Position numbers and translations under genes: made by a program
Part shown: positions 16,202-26,071 of the stretch, piece by piece
Numbering within the stretch: the first letter of the stretch is position 1
How the letters are laid out: each line of letters starts with the position of its first letter
From: Sphingomonas hankookensis
GTDB taxonomy: Bacteria > Pseudomonadota > Alphaproteobacteria > Sphingomonadales > Sphingomonadaceae
Length of the DNA: 64,000 nucleotides
NCBI RefSeq assembly: GCF_022664465.1
Contig: NZ_JAKREV010000002.1
Coordinates: forward strand, 434,001 to 498,000
Direction of reading: 5' to 3'
The notes under the pieces: generated by a model
Told to the model about the DNA's origin: nothing
What the model saw: only the letters and a program-made list of their open reading frames with translations
Database searches by the model: none

Positions 16202-18186
16202 TTGACCGGGACCCGCGCGACCTTCTGCCCCGCCTCGCTGGTGAAGGTGAACGCCTGCACCCCCGATTTGCGCAGCGTGTTGACGAAGTCCTGCGCCTCG
16301 GCATCGCTCTTGAACGGCCCGGTGAGCAGGCGGTTGGTCGCGCGCAACGGCGTGGTCCATGCCTGCCGCCCTTTGAGCGCGGATGCCTTGCCCGCCATGA
16401 TGCCCCATGCGGCGGGGAGGCCGGCGACGTTGGCGCCGCCGGCGATCTGGACCCAGTGGCGTTCGGGGTCGGCGCGCTTGACCTGTGCCTCGCGCGCGGC
16501 CTCGGCAGCGGCGGCCTTCTTCTCGTCGGCGATGCGCTTGGCCTCGGCCGCCTTCTTGGCGGTGGCGGCACGGGCGGCGGCTTCCTTCTTCGCCTCGGCG
16601 GCTTCGGCCGCGCGGGCGGTGGCTTCGCGCGCGGTCGCGGCGCGGCGGGCGGCTTCGGCCTCTGCCGCGAGCGTCGAAGGCGCCGCGACCGGTGCCGGCG
16701 GCGGTCCGACGCCGAGTTCGGACGCGGGGATGTCGAGGTTGCGGATGATGCGGGCGAGCACATCGTCGTTCGATTCGGTGCGCGCGGCGACGGTCGCGGC
16801 GGCGCTGGAGACGGCGGGCGTCGCCGCCGGCGGGGTCGGCGCAGGGGCCGTGTTGCTGGCGACCGCGGCGGGCGCTGCGGTCTCTGCGGGGCGATCGACC
16901 AGCGTTACGGGCACCGGAGCGGAGGCGACCTGGACCGGCGGGCGCGCGGCCTGTTCGGCGCGGTCGCGGGCGGCGAGTGCCTCGGCAGCGACGCGGCGTT
17001 CCTCGGTTTGGCGGGCGGCGACGCGTTGCGCTTCGACCCGGGTCGCTTCGGCGAGACGCGCCTGTTCGGCCTGTTGCGCGGCGAGCTGCCGCTGCGCGAG
17101 CGCGGCGCGGCGGGCAGCTTCGTCGGCCTGTGCCTGGGCAAGCTGCTGGGCGCGGGCGTCGGCGGCGCGGCGGGTCGCTTCGGCCTGCGCGGCCTGTGCC
17201 TGAGCCAGTTGCTGCGCACGGGCGTCGGCGGCGCGACGGGTGGCCTCGGTCTGAGCAGCCAGCGCGGCGGCGGCCTGACGCTGGCGTTCGGCGCGGCGCT
17301 CGGCATAGGTCGACGAGCGAGCGGTAGTGCGCGCCGTCGCGGCGGGTGCAGGCGTCGTTGCGGAGGCCAGCGCGACCGGCGGCGCAGTGCGGACCGGGGC
17401 GGGCAGCGCCGGGGCGAGGCGCGCGTCGGCCAGCCGCTCGGGGCTCGGCACCAGCCGGCCGTAATGGACGGCGAAGGCGCGGTCGGCGCCAGCCAGTTGC
17501 GGCAGGCGGCGGAAGAAGGGCGAGAGGCTGGCGGAGAAGCCCGGCAGCACGCTGGCGGTGATCTTGTCGGCACCGGCGGCATCGCCCGACATGGCGAGGA
17601 CGAAGGCGCGCACCCGCCACGCGGCGCGGTCGCCCTTTTGGAGCAGCGGGTTGAGGACGGCGGTCGATCCGGTCACGTCGCCATCGATGCCGAGCGACAG
17701 CGCGAGGCGGCGGGTCACCTCGTCATCGTCGCCGGCCCGCAGCGCCTGCCGGTAGTCCGCCTGCGCCAGCGACCCGCGGCCGAGCAGGTCATAGGCAAGA
17801 CCGCGTTCGGCGAGGTACGGGGTCATGTTCACGCCCGCCCGTTCGGCTGAGGCGAACAGCGCCAGCGCCTCGCCCGGACGCTCCATCCCGACCAGCGCGA
17901 CGCCGCGCGCGGCGCGGATGCGCGGGTCGTTCGGCGCGACCTTTTCGGCGCGGGCTAGGAACTGCATCGCCGCGTCGGTATCGCCGAGCTTGCCCGACAG
18001 TCGCCCCGCCTCGACCAGCGCCGACACGTCGTTCGGGCTGCGGCCGAGGACGCGCATCTGTTCCGACAGCCGGTCGGCATTGGGAGTCAGCGGCTGGACG
18101 ATCGCGCCGGGCTGCGCGGCGGCCGGCAGGGGCGATGCGGTGGCGAGCAGCAGCGCGGTCAAATGGAGCGGTGAGAGTCGGGTCAT
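16198..18186 (-). CDS. TPR and SPOR domain periplasmic protein
   Basis: A 662-residue exported protein with a signal peptide (residues 1-24), TPR-like helical repeats over about residues 35-240, then a very long Ala/Arg/Gln/Glu-rich coiled-coil-prone region (about 285-420). A second low-complexity Ala/Glu/Lys stretch (about 525-590) leads into a C-terminal SPOR domain ([21 protein letters not shown] to the end) expected to bind denuded peptidoglycan. TPR plus SPOR suggests a scaffold at the division site or envelope. It overlaps the dGTPase-like gene by four bases, an unusual pairing. Part of the coiled region is a tandem duplication. Confidence 0.88.
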   Translation of the reverse strand: MTRLSPLHLTALLLATASPLPAAAQPGAIVQPLTPNADRLSEQMRVLGRSPNDVSALVEAGRLSGKLGDTDAAMQFLARAEKVAPNDPRIRAARGVALVGMERPGEALALFASAERAGVNMTPYLAERGLAYDLLGRGSLAQADYRQALRAGDDDEVTRRLALSLGIDGDVTGSTAVLNPLLQKGDRAAWRVRAFVLAMSGDAAGADKITASVLPGFSASLSPFFRRLPQLAGADRAFAVHYGRLVPSPERLADARLAPALPAPVRTAPPVALASATTPAPAATARTTARSSTYAERRAERQRQAAAALAAQTEATRRAADARAQQLAQAQAAQAEATRRAADARAQQLAQAQADEAARRAALAQRQLAAQQAEQARLAEATRVEAQRVAARQTEERRVAAEALAARDRAEQAARPPVQVASAPVPVTLVDRPAETAAPAAVASNTAPAPTPPAATPAVSSAAATVAARTESNDDVLARIIRNLDIPASELGVGPPPAPVAAPSTLAAEAEAARRAATAREATARAAEAAEAKKEAAARAATAKKAAEAKRIADEKKAAAAEAAREAQVKRADPERHWVQIAGGANVAGLPAAWGIMAGKASALKGRQAWTTPLRATNRLLTGPFKSDAEAQDFVNTLRKSGVQAFTFTSEAGQKVARVPVK
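17122..17256 (-). repeat. Tandem 66-base duplication in coiled-coil region
   Basis: Two copies of a 22-residue unit ([17 protein letters not shown] core, about residues 312-333 and 334-355 of the TPR/SPOR protein) are nearly identical, with a third degenerate copy following. The unit length of 66 bases keeps the frame, and the high identity suggests recent expansion. Confidence 0.8.
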
Positions 18187-18675
18187 GGGCGGGACCGCTT
18201 AACCATGCGGCGGCTGAACGGGGAATGTTCAGGTGCCGATGCGGCGACGAAGCGAGCGGTGGTGGCGATGAAGCGAGCTATGCGCGGTCAAAGTTCACTA
18301 AGTTCACACTAATGGGCGTTTTGCGTGTCGCGTGGGGGGTTGTCCGGCGGGGCGCGGGTTTGTGGAATGGGAAGCGACAGGTTGGCCGGGGACGGCGTTG
18401 TAGGAAAGGGGTTTTGCGATCAATGCCGCGCGCATCGAACCTTCGTCCGGCGAACAACTTTCTATACTCGTCACCCCGGAGTTGATCCGGGTCCCGCTTT
18501 CCCGATCTGTCGAAACAGAAGAAGAAGGGTGACCCCGGATCAAGCCCGGGGTGACGTGCATGGGGTTGGGTGACAGTCGCTTAGCGTCGGGAGTGGGCGA
18601 AACAGTTCCGTCGCCGTTCGGGGGCACGCCCTCGACCGTCCCCTCCCCGCGCGGCGGGGAGGAGTTTAGTGCCGT
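18187..18675. other. 489-base gap between ftsZ and the TPR/SPOR gene
   Basis: No credible gene is seen. The gap holds a short direct repeat (AAGTTCACTAAGTTCACACTA, near 18295-18314) about 110 bases upstream of the TPR/SPOR start, possibly an operator. It also holds the REP-like pair at 18470-18556 and a GC-rich hairpin CCTCCCCGC / GCGGGGAGG (about 18643-18664) just after the ftsZ stop that may help end dcw transcription. Confidence 0.6.
18470..18556. repeat. Inverted pair of REP-like palindromes (family 2)
   Basis: GTCACCCCGGAGTTGATCCGGG at the left and CCCCGGATCAAGCCCGGGGTGAC at the right are inverted copies separated by about 30 bases. Each arm can form its own hairpin. The sequence type is distinct from the elements at 5238 and 37783, although all share the mosaic-pair layout. 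Confidence 0.8.
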
Positions 18676-20184
18676 TTACTGGTTGTTCTGCCGGTGCAGG
18701 AAGCGCGGGATGTCCAGCGGTTCCTTCGCATCGTCGGTGCCGCGGGCCGGCGCGCGGCCGGCATTGGCCATGCGTTCGAACAGCGTGCCGCCGGGCTTGC
18801 GGGCCGGCGCAGCTTCTTCCCGCGGCGCTTCCGCCGGGGCGTCGGGAGTCAGCCAGCGGCGGCGGCCGTCGCTGGACGACGCGCCGAAGTCGCTTGCCGG
18901 GGTCGGTGCAGGCATCGGGGCTGCGGCCTGTTCGGCACCCAGCACCAGTTCGTCCTCGTCATGCTGCACGGTGGCCGGCGTGTCGTAGGTAGAATGCGGC
19001 ACGGCGCGTTCCGACACCGATGGCTGGCTCGCGCCCTGCGGGAAACGGTCCATCGGCGCGGGCGCCGGGGCTTCTTCCAGATGCTCGGCGGCGGCACCGC
19101 TCGGCGCGACCGGCGCGGCGGCGGGCGCCGAGGGCGCGGCGGCGCGACGCGGCGCGTTGAACGAGAAGGCGCGGGTCGGTTCGGCCTGTGCCGGCTGCGG
19201 CGCGGCCTGCGACGGGGCTTCGTCCTCGATGCCGGTCGCGACGACCGAGACGCGGATCTTGCCTTCCAGCTCGCTGTTGAACGCCGAACCCCAGATGATG
19301 TTGGCGTCGTCGTCGACCAGTTCGCGGATGTGGTTCGCGGCTTCGTCCACTTCGAGCAGGCGCATGTCGTCGCCGCCGGTGATCGACACGATCACGCCCT
19401 TGGCGCCGTTCAGCGACACGCCGTCGAGCAGCGGGTTGGCGATCGCCTGCTGCGCGGCTTCGATGGCGCGGTTGTCGCCCTCGGCCTCGCCGGTGCCCAT
19501 CATCGCCTTGCCCATTTCCTGCATCACCGAACGGACGTCGGCGAAGTCGAGGTTGATGAGGCCGGGCATGACCATCAGGTCGGTGATGCCGCGCACGCCC
19601 TGCTGCAACACTTCGTCCGCCATTTCAAAGGCTTGCTTGAAGGTCGTGTTGGCGTTGGCGATCAGGAACAGGTTCTGGTTCGGGATGACGATCAGCGTGT
19701 CGACATACTTCTGCAGTTCCTCGATGCCGGCATCGGCCGACTTCGCGCGGCGCTTGCCCTCGAACGCGAACGGACGGGTCACGACACCGACGGTCAGGAT
19801 ACCCATCTCGCGCGCGGCCTTCGCGATCACGGGGGCAGCGCCGGTGCCGGTGCCGCCGCCCATGCCGGCGGCGATGAAGCACATGTGCGCGCCCTCGAGC
19901 GACTTCTGCACCTGCTCGATGGTTTCCTCGGCCGCGGCGCGACCGATTTCGGGGCGGCTGCCGGCACCAAGCCCCTGGGTGATCTTCGCACCCAGCTGGA
20001 TACGCTGCGGCGCGGACGACTGCTTCAACGCCTGTGCGTCGGTGTTGGCGACGAGGAACTCGACCCCCTGCACTTCGGCGCGGATCATGTTGGCGATCGC
20101 GTTGCCGCCGGCACCGCCGACCCCGATGACGGTGATGCGCGGGGTCAATTCATCCACGTCGGGTGCCAGAAATTCGATGCTCAT
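18676..20184 (-). CDS. ftsZ: Cell division protein FtsZ
   Basis: Tubulin-like GTPase that forms the division ring. From the start [13 protein letters not shown] the product has 502 residues. The GTP-binding glycine loop is [15 protein letters not shown]. Other landmarks are [13 protein letters not shown] at the N-terminus, NTDAQAL and the T7 loop [12 protein letters not shown] long Ala/Pro-rich linker of about 170 residues ends in IPRFLHRQ, the conserved tail that binds FtsA. The long linker is normal for alphaproteobacteria. A ribosome site (AGGGAG) lies upstream of the ATG. It is the last gene of the dcw run. Confidence 0.98.
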   Translation of the reverse strand: MSIEFLAPDVDELTPRITVIGVGGAGGNAIANMIRAEVQGVEFLVANTDAQALKQSSAPQRIQLGAKITQGLGAGSRPEIGRAAAEETIEQVQKSLEGAHMCFIAAGMGGGTGTGAAPVIAKAAREMGILTVGVVTRPFAFEGKRRAKSADAGIEELQKYVDTLIVIPNQNLFLIANANTTFKQAFEMADEVLQQGVRGITDLMVMPGLINLDFADVRSVMQEMGKAMMGTGEAEGDNRAIEAAQQAIANPLLDGVSLNGAKGVIVSITGGDDMRLLEVDEAANHIRELVDDDANIIWGSAFNSELEGKIRVSVVATGIEDEAPSQAAPQPAQAEPTRAFSFNAPRRAAAPSAPAAAPVAPSGAAAEHLEEAPAPAPMDRFPQGASQPSVSERAVPHSTYDTPATVQHDEDELVLGAEQAAAPMPAPTPASDFGASSSDGRRRWLTPDAPAEAPREEAAPARKPGGTLFERMANAGRAPARGTDDAKEPLDIPRFLHRQNNQ

Positions 20185-20245
20185 ACTCGGTCTCCCTGTC
20201 CCGGCCGGCACCGGGCACAAATTTCGAAAGGCGGTTGTGCATCAA

Positions 20246-20276
20246 GCCGGGGGACGATCCTAGCCCCCCACCCGGC
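20246..20276. other. Hairpin in the ftsA-ftsZ gap
   Basis: GCCGGGGG and CCCCC/CCCGGC can pair across ATCCTAG within the 109-base gap between ftsA and ftsZ. No T-run follows on the minus strand, so it is not a standard terminator; it may be an attenuator, an RNA-processing site or only GC-rich noise. Confidence 0.4.
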
Positions 20277-20293
20277 CCGATGGTAATAAAAAG

Positions 20294-21553
20294 TCAATAG
20301 TTGGTTCGGAATGCGGTCAACAGACGCTGAAACAACGCCCCGGTGCTGGGCCGCGATACCATCTGCTGCGTCGGCTGCAATGCGCGCAGGTCGACCGGGT
20401 TCGACGCGGCGAACATGGCGAGGCCGGCGAGCGTCGCGAATCCGGGACCCGAATGGGCATCGGGCAGCGCGGTCAGCCCGCGGGCACGGCCGACGCGGAC
20501 CGGACGCCCCAGCGCCTGCTGCGCATAGTCGGCGATCCCCTTAAGCTCCGCACCACCACCGGTCAGCACCACCTGCCGCCCGACGGGATCCTCGAAGTTC
20601 AGCCGGCGCAGTTCCTTGTTGATCTCCGCTACCAGTCGGTCGAGCCGCTGGCGGATCACCGCGATCAGCTGGGCACGGGTGATCCGGGTCCCCTCGGCAT
20701 CCTCGTCGACGCGGACCGGCGCGACATCGATCATGTCGTGGTTGTCGCGCGGGGACATGTTGGCCGAACCGTAGAAGCATTTCAGCCGTTCGGCCTGTGC
20801 GCGGTTGGTGCCGAAGGCGGAGGCAACGTCGTCGGTGATATCGCTGGCGCCCATCGCGATCGAGGCGAGGCCGGTCAGTACGCCATTGGCGAAGACCGAG
20901 ACGTTGGTGATGCCCGCGCCGATTTCGACCAGCGCGACGCCCAGTTCGCGTTCCTCTTCGGACAGGCAGGCGAGGCCGGTGGCGACCGGCGCGGCGACGA
21001 TCGACTTCGTCTCGAGATGTGCCGAGCGGACGCACAGGTCGAGATTGCGGACCGGCGAGCCTTCGGTCGCGACGACGTGGATTTCGACGCCGAGGCGATC
21101 GGCGTGCAGGCCCTTGGGTTCCTTCACGCCGCCCAGACCGTCTAGCGTGTAGCGCATCGGTTGCGCGTGCAGCACCATGCGCTGGCCCGGATCGATCGCG
21201 TTGCGGCCGGCCTTCAGCAGCGCATCGATATCCGACTGTTCGACGCGGTGGCCGCCCAGATCGACCTCGAGCTTGACGATATCGGACACGAGGCCGCCGG
21301 CCGAAAAGCTGACCCACACATCCTCGATATTGAAGCCGGCGATGCGTTCGGCCTGTTCGACCGCTTCGCGGACCGCCGTCTCGGTCGCCTTCATGTCGGC
21401 GATATAGCCGCGCTTGACGCCGCGGCTCTCGCGCTGGCCGGTGCCGAGCACGGTCAGTTCGCCGCCCTCACCCGCCTGCGCGATCAGCGCCGACACCTTC
21501 GACGTGCCGATGTCGAGTGCGGTGATGATCCCTTCCGGTGCCGTTTTCGCCAT
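20294..21553 (-). CDS. ftsA: Cell division protein FtsA
   Basis: Actin-like ATPase that tethers FtsZ to the membrane. The 419 residues contain the phosphate-1 motif ITALDIGTSKVSALIA, the SHS2-type subdomain in the first third, VEIGAGITNVSVFANG as phosphate-2, and VLTGGGAELKGIADYA as the adenosine motif. The C-terminal tail (QRLLTAFRTNY) is amphipathic, as expected for membrane attachment. It lies 17 bases after ftsQ. Confidence 0.97.
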   Translation of the reverse strand: MAKTAPEGIITALDIGTSKVSALIAQAGEGGELTVLGTGQRESRGVKRGYIADMKATETAVREAVEQAERIAGFNIEDVWVSFSAGGLVSDIVKLEVDLGGHRVEQSDIDALLKAGRNAIDPGQRMVLHAQPMRYTLDGLGGVKEPKGLHADRLGVEIHVVATEGSPVRNLDLCVRSAHLETKSIVAAPVATGLACLSEEERELGVALVEIGAGITNVSVFANGVLTGLASIAMGASDITDDVASAFGTNRAQAERLKCFYGSANMSPRDNHDMIDVAPVRVDEDAEGTRITRAQLIAVIRQRLDRLVAEINKELRRLNFEDPVGRQVVLTGGGAELKGIADYAQQALGRPVRVGRARGLTALPDAHSGPGFATLAGLAMFAASNPVDLRALQPTQQMVSRPSTGALFQRLLTAFRTNY

Positions 21554-21570
21554 GGTCCCCTGCCCCCTGT

Positions 21571-22503
21571 TCAGTCGCCTTCGACCGGTTTCGCGGTCGA
21601 CGCGGCATTGCCCTGCTCGCTGCCGTCATCACCGTTATCCGGTGTCGCATGTTTCATCCGCACGACCAGCTTGGTCGGATCGCGCAGGTCGAACCGGTCA
21701 TAGCCCTTGCCGAGCAGGCCGAGCGTGCCGTCGAGCTGCGCGAACTTGACCAGCGCGCGCGCCGATTCCTTGTCGCCTTCGGGCAGGACCAGCCGTTCGC
21801 CGGTCTGGAACAGGATGTCCCAGCGGCGATTGCCGACCCAGATCGCGGCCTTCACCACGGGTTTGAGCGCGGGTGCGGCGGCCATCAGCTTGCGATAGGC
21901 CGGTTCCTGCGCATTGGCACCGTCGCCGATGACCAGCGGCAGGCGCGGCATCTTGTTGGGCTGCACGCCGTCCAAGAGCACGCCGCCTTCGTCGATCAGC
22001 ATCAGCTGGCCCTTGTTCTGCCAGACGGCCGCGGGGTCGCGTTCGACCACGTCGACGACCAGCGTGTCGGGCAGCCGGCGCGAGACGCGGGCATCGGCGA
22101 TCCAGCCATAGTCGAGCAGCTTCTGCCGCGTGGCGTCGAGATCGACCAGCGGCATGGCGCGCGAACGCTGGTCGAGCGCGACGGCATAGACCGAGGTCGC
22201 GTCCATCCGCTTCAGGCCGGTTACCTCGATCTGTTCGACGCGGAAGCCCGCCGCGCCGACCGCTTCGGCCGCCGCCACGCCGACCATGCCGAACAGCCCG
22301 AACCAGTTGGCGAGCGCGAGGACGATCGCCCCGGCACCGGCGGTCAGGCTCCACCCGACGATGCGGCGCGCGGTCGCAGCACCGCCGGGCAATGCCGCGA
22401 CGGCTTGGTCAAGGACCGAGACGCGGACCGGACGCTTGGCCTGGACGCGACGCTTGGGTTTTACGGTGCGGGTCTGGACGACGCGCTTGCCGGTCTGGGT
22501 CAT
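21571..22503 (-). CDS. ftsQ: Cell division protein FtsQ
   Basis: Bitopic divisome protein that links FtsB/FtsL to other factors. 310 residues: a basic N-terminus (KPKRRVQAKRP), one membrane helix near residues 48-72, the POTRA domain beginning at FRVEQIEVTGLKRMDATSVY, and the FtsQ beta domain with ILFQTGERLVLPEGDKESARALVKFAQL. An acidic and Asn-rich tail follows. The ATG overlaps the ddlB stop by four bases. Confidence 0.95.
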   Translation of the reverse strand: MTQTGKRVVQTRTVKPKRRVQAKRPVRVSVLDQAVAALPGGAATARRIVGWSLTAGAGAIVLALANWFGLFGMVGVAAAEAVGAAGFRVEQIEVTGLKRMDATSVYAVALDQRSRAMPLVDLDATRQKLLDYGWIADARVSRRLPDTLVVDVVERDPAAVWQNKGQLMLIDEGGVLLDGVQPNKMPRLPLVIGDGANAQEPAYRKLMAAAPALKPVVKAAIWVGNRRWDILFQTGERLVLPEGDKESARALVKFAQLDGTLGLLGKGYDRFDLRDPTKLVVRMKHATPDNGDDGSEQGNAASTAKPVEGD

Positions 22504-23423
22504 CGCATCGCCTCTTCCACGATCCAGCCGACGAGCTGCTCGTAGCTCATGCCGACATGGCGTGCCTGTTCGGGGACGAGGCTTAACGGAGTCATGCCGG
22601 GCTGGGTATTGGTTTCGAGGACGAACAGGCCGTCGATGCCGCGGTCGTCGTCCCAGCGGAAATCGGTGCGCGACGCGCCCTTGCAGCCGAGTACGCGGTG
22701 GGCGGTGACGGCATAGGCCATGCACGCCTGGGTAATGTCGTCGGGGATGTCGGCGGGGCAGACATGTTCGGTCAGGCCGTCGGTATATTTGCTGTCGTAA
22801 TCGTAGAAGCCGCTCTTGGGCTTCAGTTCGGTCACGCCCAGCGCGCGGTCGCCCAGCACCGCGGTGGTCAGTTCGCGGCCGCGGATGAAGGGTTCGGCGA
22901 GGAGTTCGTCGAACTCCTGCCACGGACCCTTCGAGCCCTGCGCGATCGGGTTGCCATAGTTGCTGTCGTCGGTGACGATCGCGACGCCGACCGACGAACC
23001 TTCGCTGACCGGCTTCAACACATAGGGGCGCGGGAGCGGGTCACGCTCGTACAGTTCGGCGGTCTTGACGATGCGGCCACCGGGCATGGGGACGCCGGCG
23101 GGGACGAGCGCGTGCTTGGTCAGCACCTTGTCGATCGCGATGACCGAGGTGGCGAGGCCGCTATGCGTATAGCGCAGCCCCATCAGGTCCATCATCCCCT
23201 GCACCGTGCCGTCTTCGCCGGGCGTCCCGTGCAGCGCGTTGAAGACGAGGTCGGGCTTCGCTTCGGTCAGGCGCGCGGCGATGTTGCGGTCCATGTCGAT
23301 GCGGGTGACTTTATGACCGAGCGATTCGAGGGCGGTCGCGACGCCGGCACCCGACATGAGCGAGACTTCGCGTTCCGACGACCAGCCGCCCATGAGGACG
23401 ACGATGTGCAGGGGGTCGGTCAC
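22500..23423 (-). CDS. ddlB: D-alanine--D-alanine ligase
   Basis: ATP-grasp ligase that makes D-Ala-D-Ala for peptidoglycan precursors. It starts at GTG, with AAGGA about a dozen bases upstream, and has 307 residues. Motifs: VVLMGGWSSEREVSLMSG near the start, ALHGTPGEDGTVQGMMDLMGLRYTHSG, VLKPVSEGSSVGV, CKGASRTDFRWDD and the closing VLETNTQPGMTPLSLVPEQA. It follows a 172-base gap that holds a repeat and a possible promoter, the largest break in the dcw cluster. Confidence 0.97.
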   Translation of the reverse strand: MTDPLHIVVLMGGWSSEREVSLMSGAGVATALESLGHKVTRIDMDRNIAARLTEAKPDLVFNALHGTPGEDGTVQGMMDLMGLRYTHSGLATSVIAIDKVLTKHALVPAGVPMPGGRIVKTAELYERDPLPRPYVLKPVSEGSSVGVAIVTDDSNYGNPIAQGSKGPWQEFDELLAEPFIRGRELTTAVLGDRALGVTELKPKSGFYDYDSKYTDGLTEHVCPADIPDDITQACMAYAVTAHRVLGCKGASRTDFRWDDDRGIDGLFVLETNTQPGMTPLSLVPEQARHVGMSYEQLVGWIVEEAMR

Positions 23424-23446
23424 GCGTTCGGTTCCTTCGTTATCAC

Positions 23447-23452
23447 ATTATA
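23447..23452 (-). promoter_or_regulatory. Possible -10 box of an internal dcw promoter before ddlB
   Basis: A perfect TATAAT on the minus strand lies 24 bases before the ddlB GTG. No clear TTGACA-like -35 is found 17 bases upstream. It is notable only because this is the one large gap in the cluster. Confidence 0.3.
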
Positions 23453-23491
23453 CCCGTTTGCTTCGAGCGCAGGGTCGAGCTTGCCGAGACC

Positions 23492-23551
23492 CGAAGTCGA
23501 GAAGGAGTTGCCCCAAACGACCGCGTTCTCGACGGACGCTTCTCGACTTCG
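23492..23551. repeat. Inverted repeat between murB and ddlB (family 3)
   Basis: CGAAGTCGAGAAG (23492-23504) and CTTCTCGACTTCG (23539-23551) are perfect 13-base inverted copies around a 34-base centre. The adjacent CTCGAA-rich sequence looks like a further degenerate arm. It fills most of the only sizeable gap in the dcw cluster and would form a strong hairpin in the transcript. Confidence 0.75.
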
Positions 23552-23595
23552 CTCGAAGCTGCTCGAACCGAACGGGTTGGTTGGGGGAAGTTTGG

Positions 23596-24477
23596 TCACG
23601 CCACCCCTACCCGCTGGATTTCCCATTCGAGCGTCACGCCCGACTGCGCCAGCACCTTCGCCCGCACGTCCTCGCCCAGCGCCTCGATATCGGCGCTGGT
23701 GGCGTTGCCAGTGTTGAGCAGGAAGTTGCAGTGCTTTTCCGACACTTGCGCATCGCCGCGTATCAGCCCGCGACAGCCGGCGGCGTCGACCAGCGCCCAC
23801 GCCTTGTGGCCATCGGGGTTCTTGAAGGTCGAGCCACCGGTCTTCGACCGCAATGGCTGCGAGGCTTCGCGCGCGGCGGCGATGCGGTCCATTTCGGCTT
23901 GGATCGCCCGAGGCTCGCCCTGTTCGCCGCGGAAGGTGGCAGACACCACGATCGCGCCGTCGGGCAGGTCGCTGTGACGGTAGCGATAGTTAAGGTCGGC
24001 GAGTGTCAGCGTCACCGGCGAACCGTCGCGCGTCACGACCTGCGCCTCGACCAGCACGTCCGCCACCTCGCGGCCATAGGCGCCGCCGTTCATCCGCACG
24101 AAGCCGCCGACCGTGCCGGGGATCGAGCGGAGGAACTCTACGCCGGCAATGCCTGCGTCGCGCGCGGTCGAGGACACGAGGATACCGCTCGCCCCGCCGC
24201 CGCAGGTAAGCGTCAGACCATCGGCTGTGACCTTGGCGAAGGGTTTGCCGAGGCGGACGACGACACCCGGCACACCGCCGTCGCGGACGATCAGGTTGGA
24301 GCCGAGGCCCAGCCCCATTACCGGGACCGCCGGATCGAGCGCACCGAGGAAGTCGCACAAATCGTCCGTGTCGGCCGGTTCGAACAGCAACTCGGCTGCG
24401 CCACCCGCCTTGAACCAGACGAGCGGGGCCAGCGGTGCGTTCGCGGTCAGTTTGCCACGGACCGGCGGCAGGGTCAT
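23596..24477 (-). CDS. murB: UDP-N-acetylenolpyruvoylglucosamine reductase
   Basis: FAD-dependent enzyme that reduces UDP-GlcNAc-enolpyruvate to UDP-MurNAc. From the start [10 protein letters not shown] it has 293 residues. The FAD-binding part has WFKAGGAAELLFEP and GLGLGSNLIVRDGG. The catalytic part has SIPGTVGGFVRMNGGAYG, YRYRHSDLP and SGVTLEWEIQRVG at the end. KTGGSTFKNPDG carries the conserved catalytic serine. The ATG overlaps the stop of the 64-codon gene by four bases. Confidence 0.96.
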   Translation of the reverse strand: MTLPPVRGKLTANAPLAPLVWFKAGGAAELLFEPADTDDLCDFLGALDPAVPVMGLGLGSNLIVRDGGVPGVVVRLGKPFAKVTADGLTLTCGGGASGILVSSTARDAGIAGVEFLRSIPGTVGGFVRMNGGAYGREVADVLVEAQVVTRDGSPVTLTLADLNYRYRHSDLPDGAIVVSATFRGEQGEPRAIQAEMDRIAAAREASQPLRSKTGGSTFKNPDGHKAWALVDAAGCRGLIRGDAQVSEKHCNFLLNTGNATSADIEALGEDVRAKVLAQSGVTLEWEIQRVGVA

Positions 24478-24668
24478 TTCCCGCTGCCCCAGAAACGCGC
24501 CCACGCGGTCCATGCCTCTGCCTGCGCATCGGCGATCTGCTTGCCGACTTGCGTCATGTCGCGCGTTTCGGCGGTGTCGAGCAGCTTTTTCGCCGCGTCG
24601 AGCTGCGCCTGTTGCGCGCGCAGGATTTCGCGCTGCATCTCGATCGCGGTGGAGAACCAGTCGCTCAT
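24474..24668 (-). CDS. Small conserved-looking protein between murC and murB
   Basis: A 64-residue helical protein ([17 protein letters not shown]..., ending [13 protein letters not shown]), overlapped by four bases at both ends with murC and murB, which strongly supports translation. It is predicted to be one or two amphipathic helices with five Trp or Phe residues and no signal or membrane segment. I do not recognise a named family. Its position suggests a role with Mur enzymes or simply a structural linker gene in sphingomonad dcw clusters. Confidence 0.8.
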   Translation of the reverse strand: MSDWFSTAIEMQREILRAQQAQLDAAKKLLDTAETRDMTQVGKQIADAQAEAWTAWARFWGSGK

Positions 24669-26071
24669 GCCAGCTTGCTCGCGATCGCGGTGGGCAGGCC
24701 GGCGGCAATCTTCGTGATGTCACCCGCGCCGAGGCAGACGATCAGGTCACTGTCCTGTCCTTCGGCGGCCAACGCGGTGGCCAGCGAGTCCTTGTCCGCC
24801 GCGACCTGTGCCGAGCGGTGGCCGCGCAGGCGGATGCCGTCGACCAGTGCCTCGGCGCTGACGCCTTCGACCGGGGTTTCGCCGGCGGCGTAGACGGGGA
24901 GGACATGGACCGCATCGGCGTCGTTGAACGCCTGGGCGAACTCGTCCATCAGCGCACCCAGTCGCGAATAGCGGTGCGGCTGGACGACGGCGATCACCCG
25001 GCCACCGGTCGCTTCGCGCGCGGCAGAGAGGACCGCACGGATTTCGACCGGGTGGTGGCCGTAATCGTCGATCACGGTCATGCCGGCGACTTCACCGACG
25101 CGAGTGAAGCGGCGCTTCACGCCGCCGAACTTGGCGAAGCCCTGTGCGATGGTCGCGTCGTCGAGGCCGAGTTCGACGGCGACGGCGATCGCCGCCAGCG
25201 CGTTCTGGACATTGTGGCGACCGGCCATGGGCAGGTGAATGCCCGTGATGGTGCGGGTCTGGCCGTCGCGGTCGCGGACCACGCAGTCGAAACGGTTGCC
25301 GTCGCGGCCCGCCGTCACCTCGACACCGCGCACATCGGCCTGCGCGGCAAAGCCATAGGTGACGATGCGGCGGTCGCGGATGCGCGGGATCAGCGCCTGC
25401 ACTTCGGGGTGGTCGAGGCACAGCACCGCCGCGCCGTAGAAGGGCACATTCTCGATGAACTCGACATAGGCGTCTTTCGCCCGGTCGAAGCTGCCATAAT
25501 GGTCGAGATGTTCGGGGTCGATATTCGTCACGACCGCGATCGTGCCGTCGAGGCGCAGGAAGCTGCCGTCGCTTTCGTCCGCCTCGACCACCATCCAGTC
25601 CGATGCGCCGAGCCGGGCGTTCGAGCCGTAGGAGTTGATGATGCCGCCGTTGATGACGGTCGGATCGACGCCGCCGGCATCGAGCAGCGCGGCGATCAGC
25701 GAGGTCGTGGTCGTCTTGCCATGCGTCCCCGCGACCGCGACAGTCGATTTCAGGCGCATCAGTTCGGCCAGCATCTCCGCGCGGCGGACCACAGGGATAC
25801 GCTTGGCAAGCGCATGGTCCCGTTCGGGGTTGCCGGGCTTGATCGCGGTCGAGGTGACGACCACCGCCACGCCCTCCACATTCTCCGCCCTGTGGCCGAT
25901 ATGCACGTCGATGCCGCGCCCGCGCAGGCCGTCGACGACATAGCCCTCGGCCACGTCCGACCCTTGCACCTTATAGCCGAGATTGTGCATCACTTCGGCA
26001 ATGCCCGACATGCCGATGCCGCCGATGCCGACGAAATGGATCGTGCCGATGTCGGTAGCGACGCCCTTCAC
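24665..26071 (-). CDS. murC: UDP-N-acetylmuramate--L-alanine ligase
   Basis: First of the four Mur ligases; adds L-Ala to UDP-MurNAc. The 468 residues have the N-terminal [17 protein letters not shown], the ATP loop [18 protein letters not shown], the [14 protein letters not shown] segment, [15 protein letters not shown] and the C-terminal [14 protein letters not shown] motif specific to MurC. It overlaps murG and the 64-codon gene by four bases each. Confidence 0.97.
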   Translation of the reverse strand: MKGVATDIGTIHFVGIGGIGMSGIAEVMHNLGYKVQGSDVAEGYVVDGLRGRGIDVHIGHRAENVEGVAVVVTSTAIKPGNPERDHALAKRIPVVRRAEMLAELMRLKSTVAVAGTHGKTTTTSLIAALLDAGGVDPTVINGGIINSYGSNARLGASDWMVVEADESDGSFLRLDGTIAVVTNIDPEHLDHYGSFDRAKDAYVEFIENVPFYGAAVLCLDHPEVQALIPRIRDRRIVTYGFAAQADVRGVEVTAGRDGNRFDCVVRDRDGQTRTITGIHLPMAGRHNVQNALAAIAVAVELGLDDATIAQGFAKFGGVKRRFTRVGEVAGMTVIDDYGHHPVEIRAVLSAAREATGGRVIAVVQPHRYSRLGALMDEFAQAFNDADAVHVLPVYAAGETPVEGVSAEALVDGIRLRGHRSAQVAADKDSLATALAAEGQDSDLIVCLGAGDITKIAAGLPTAIASKLA

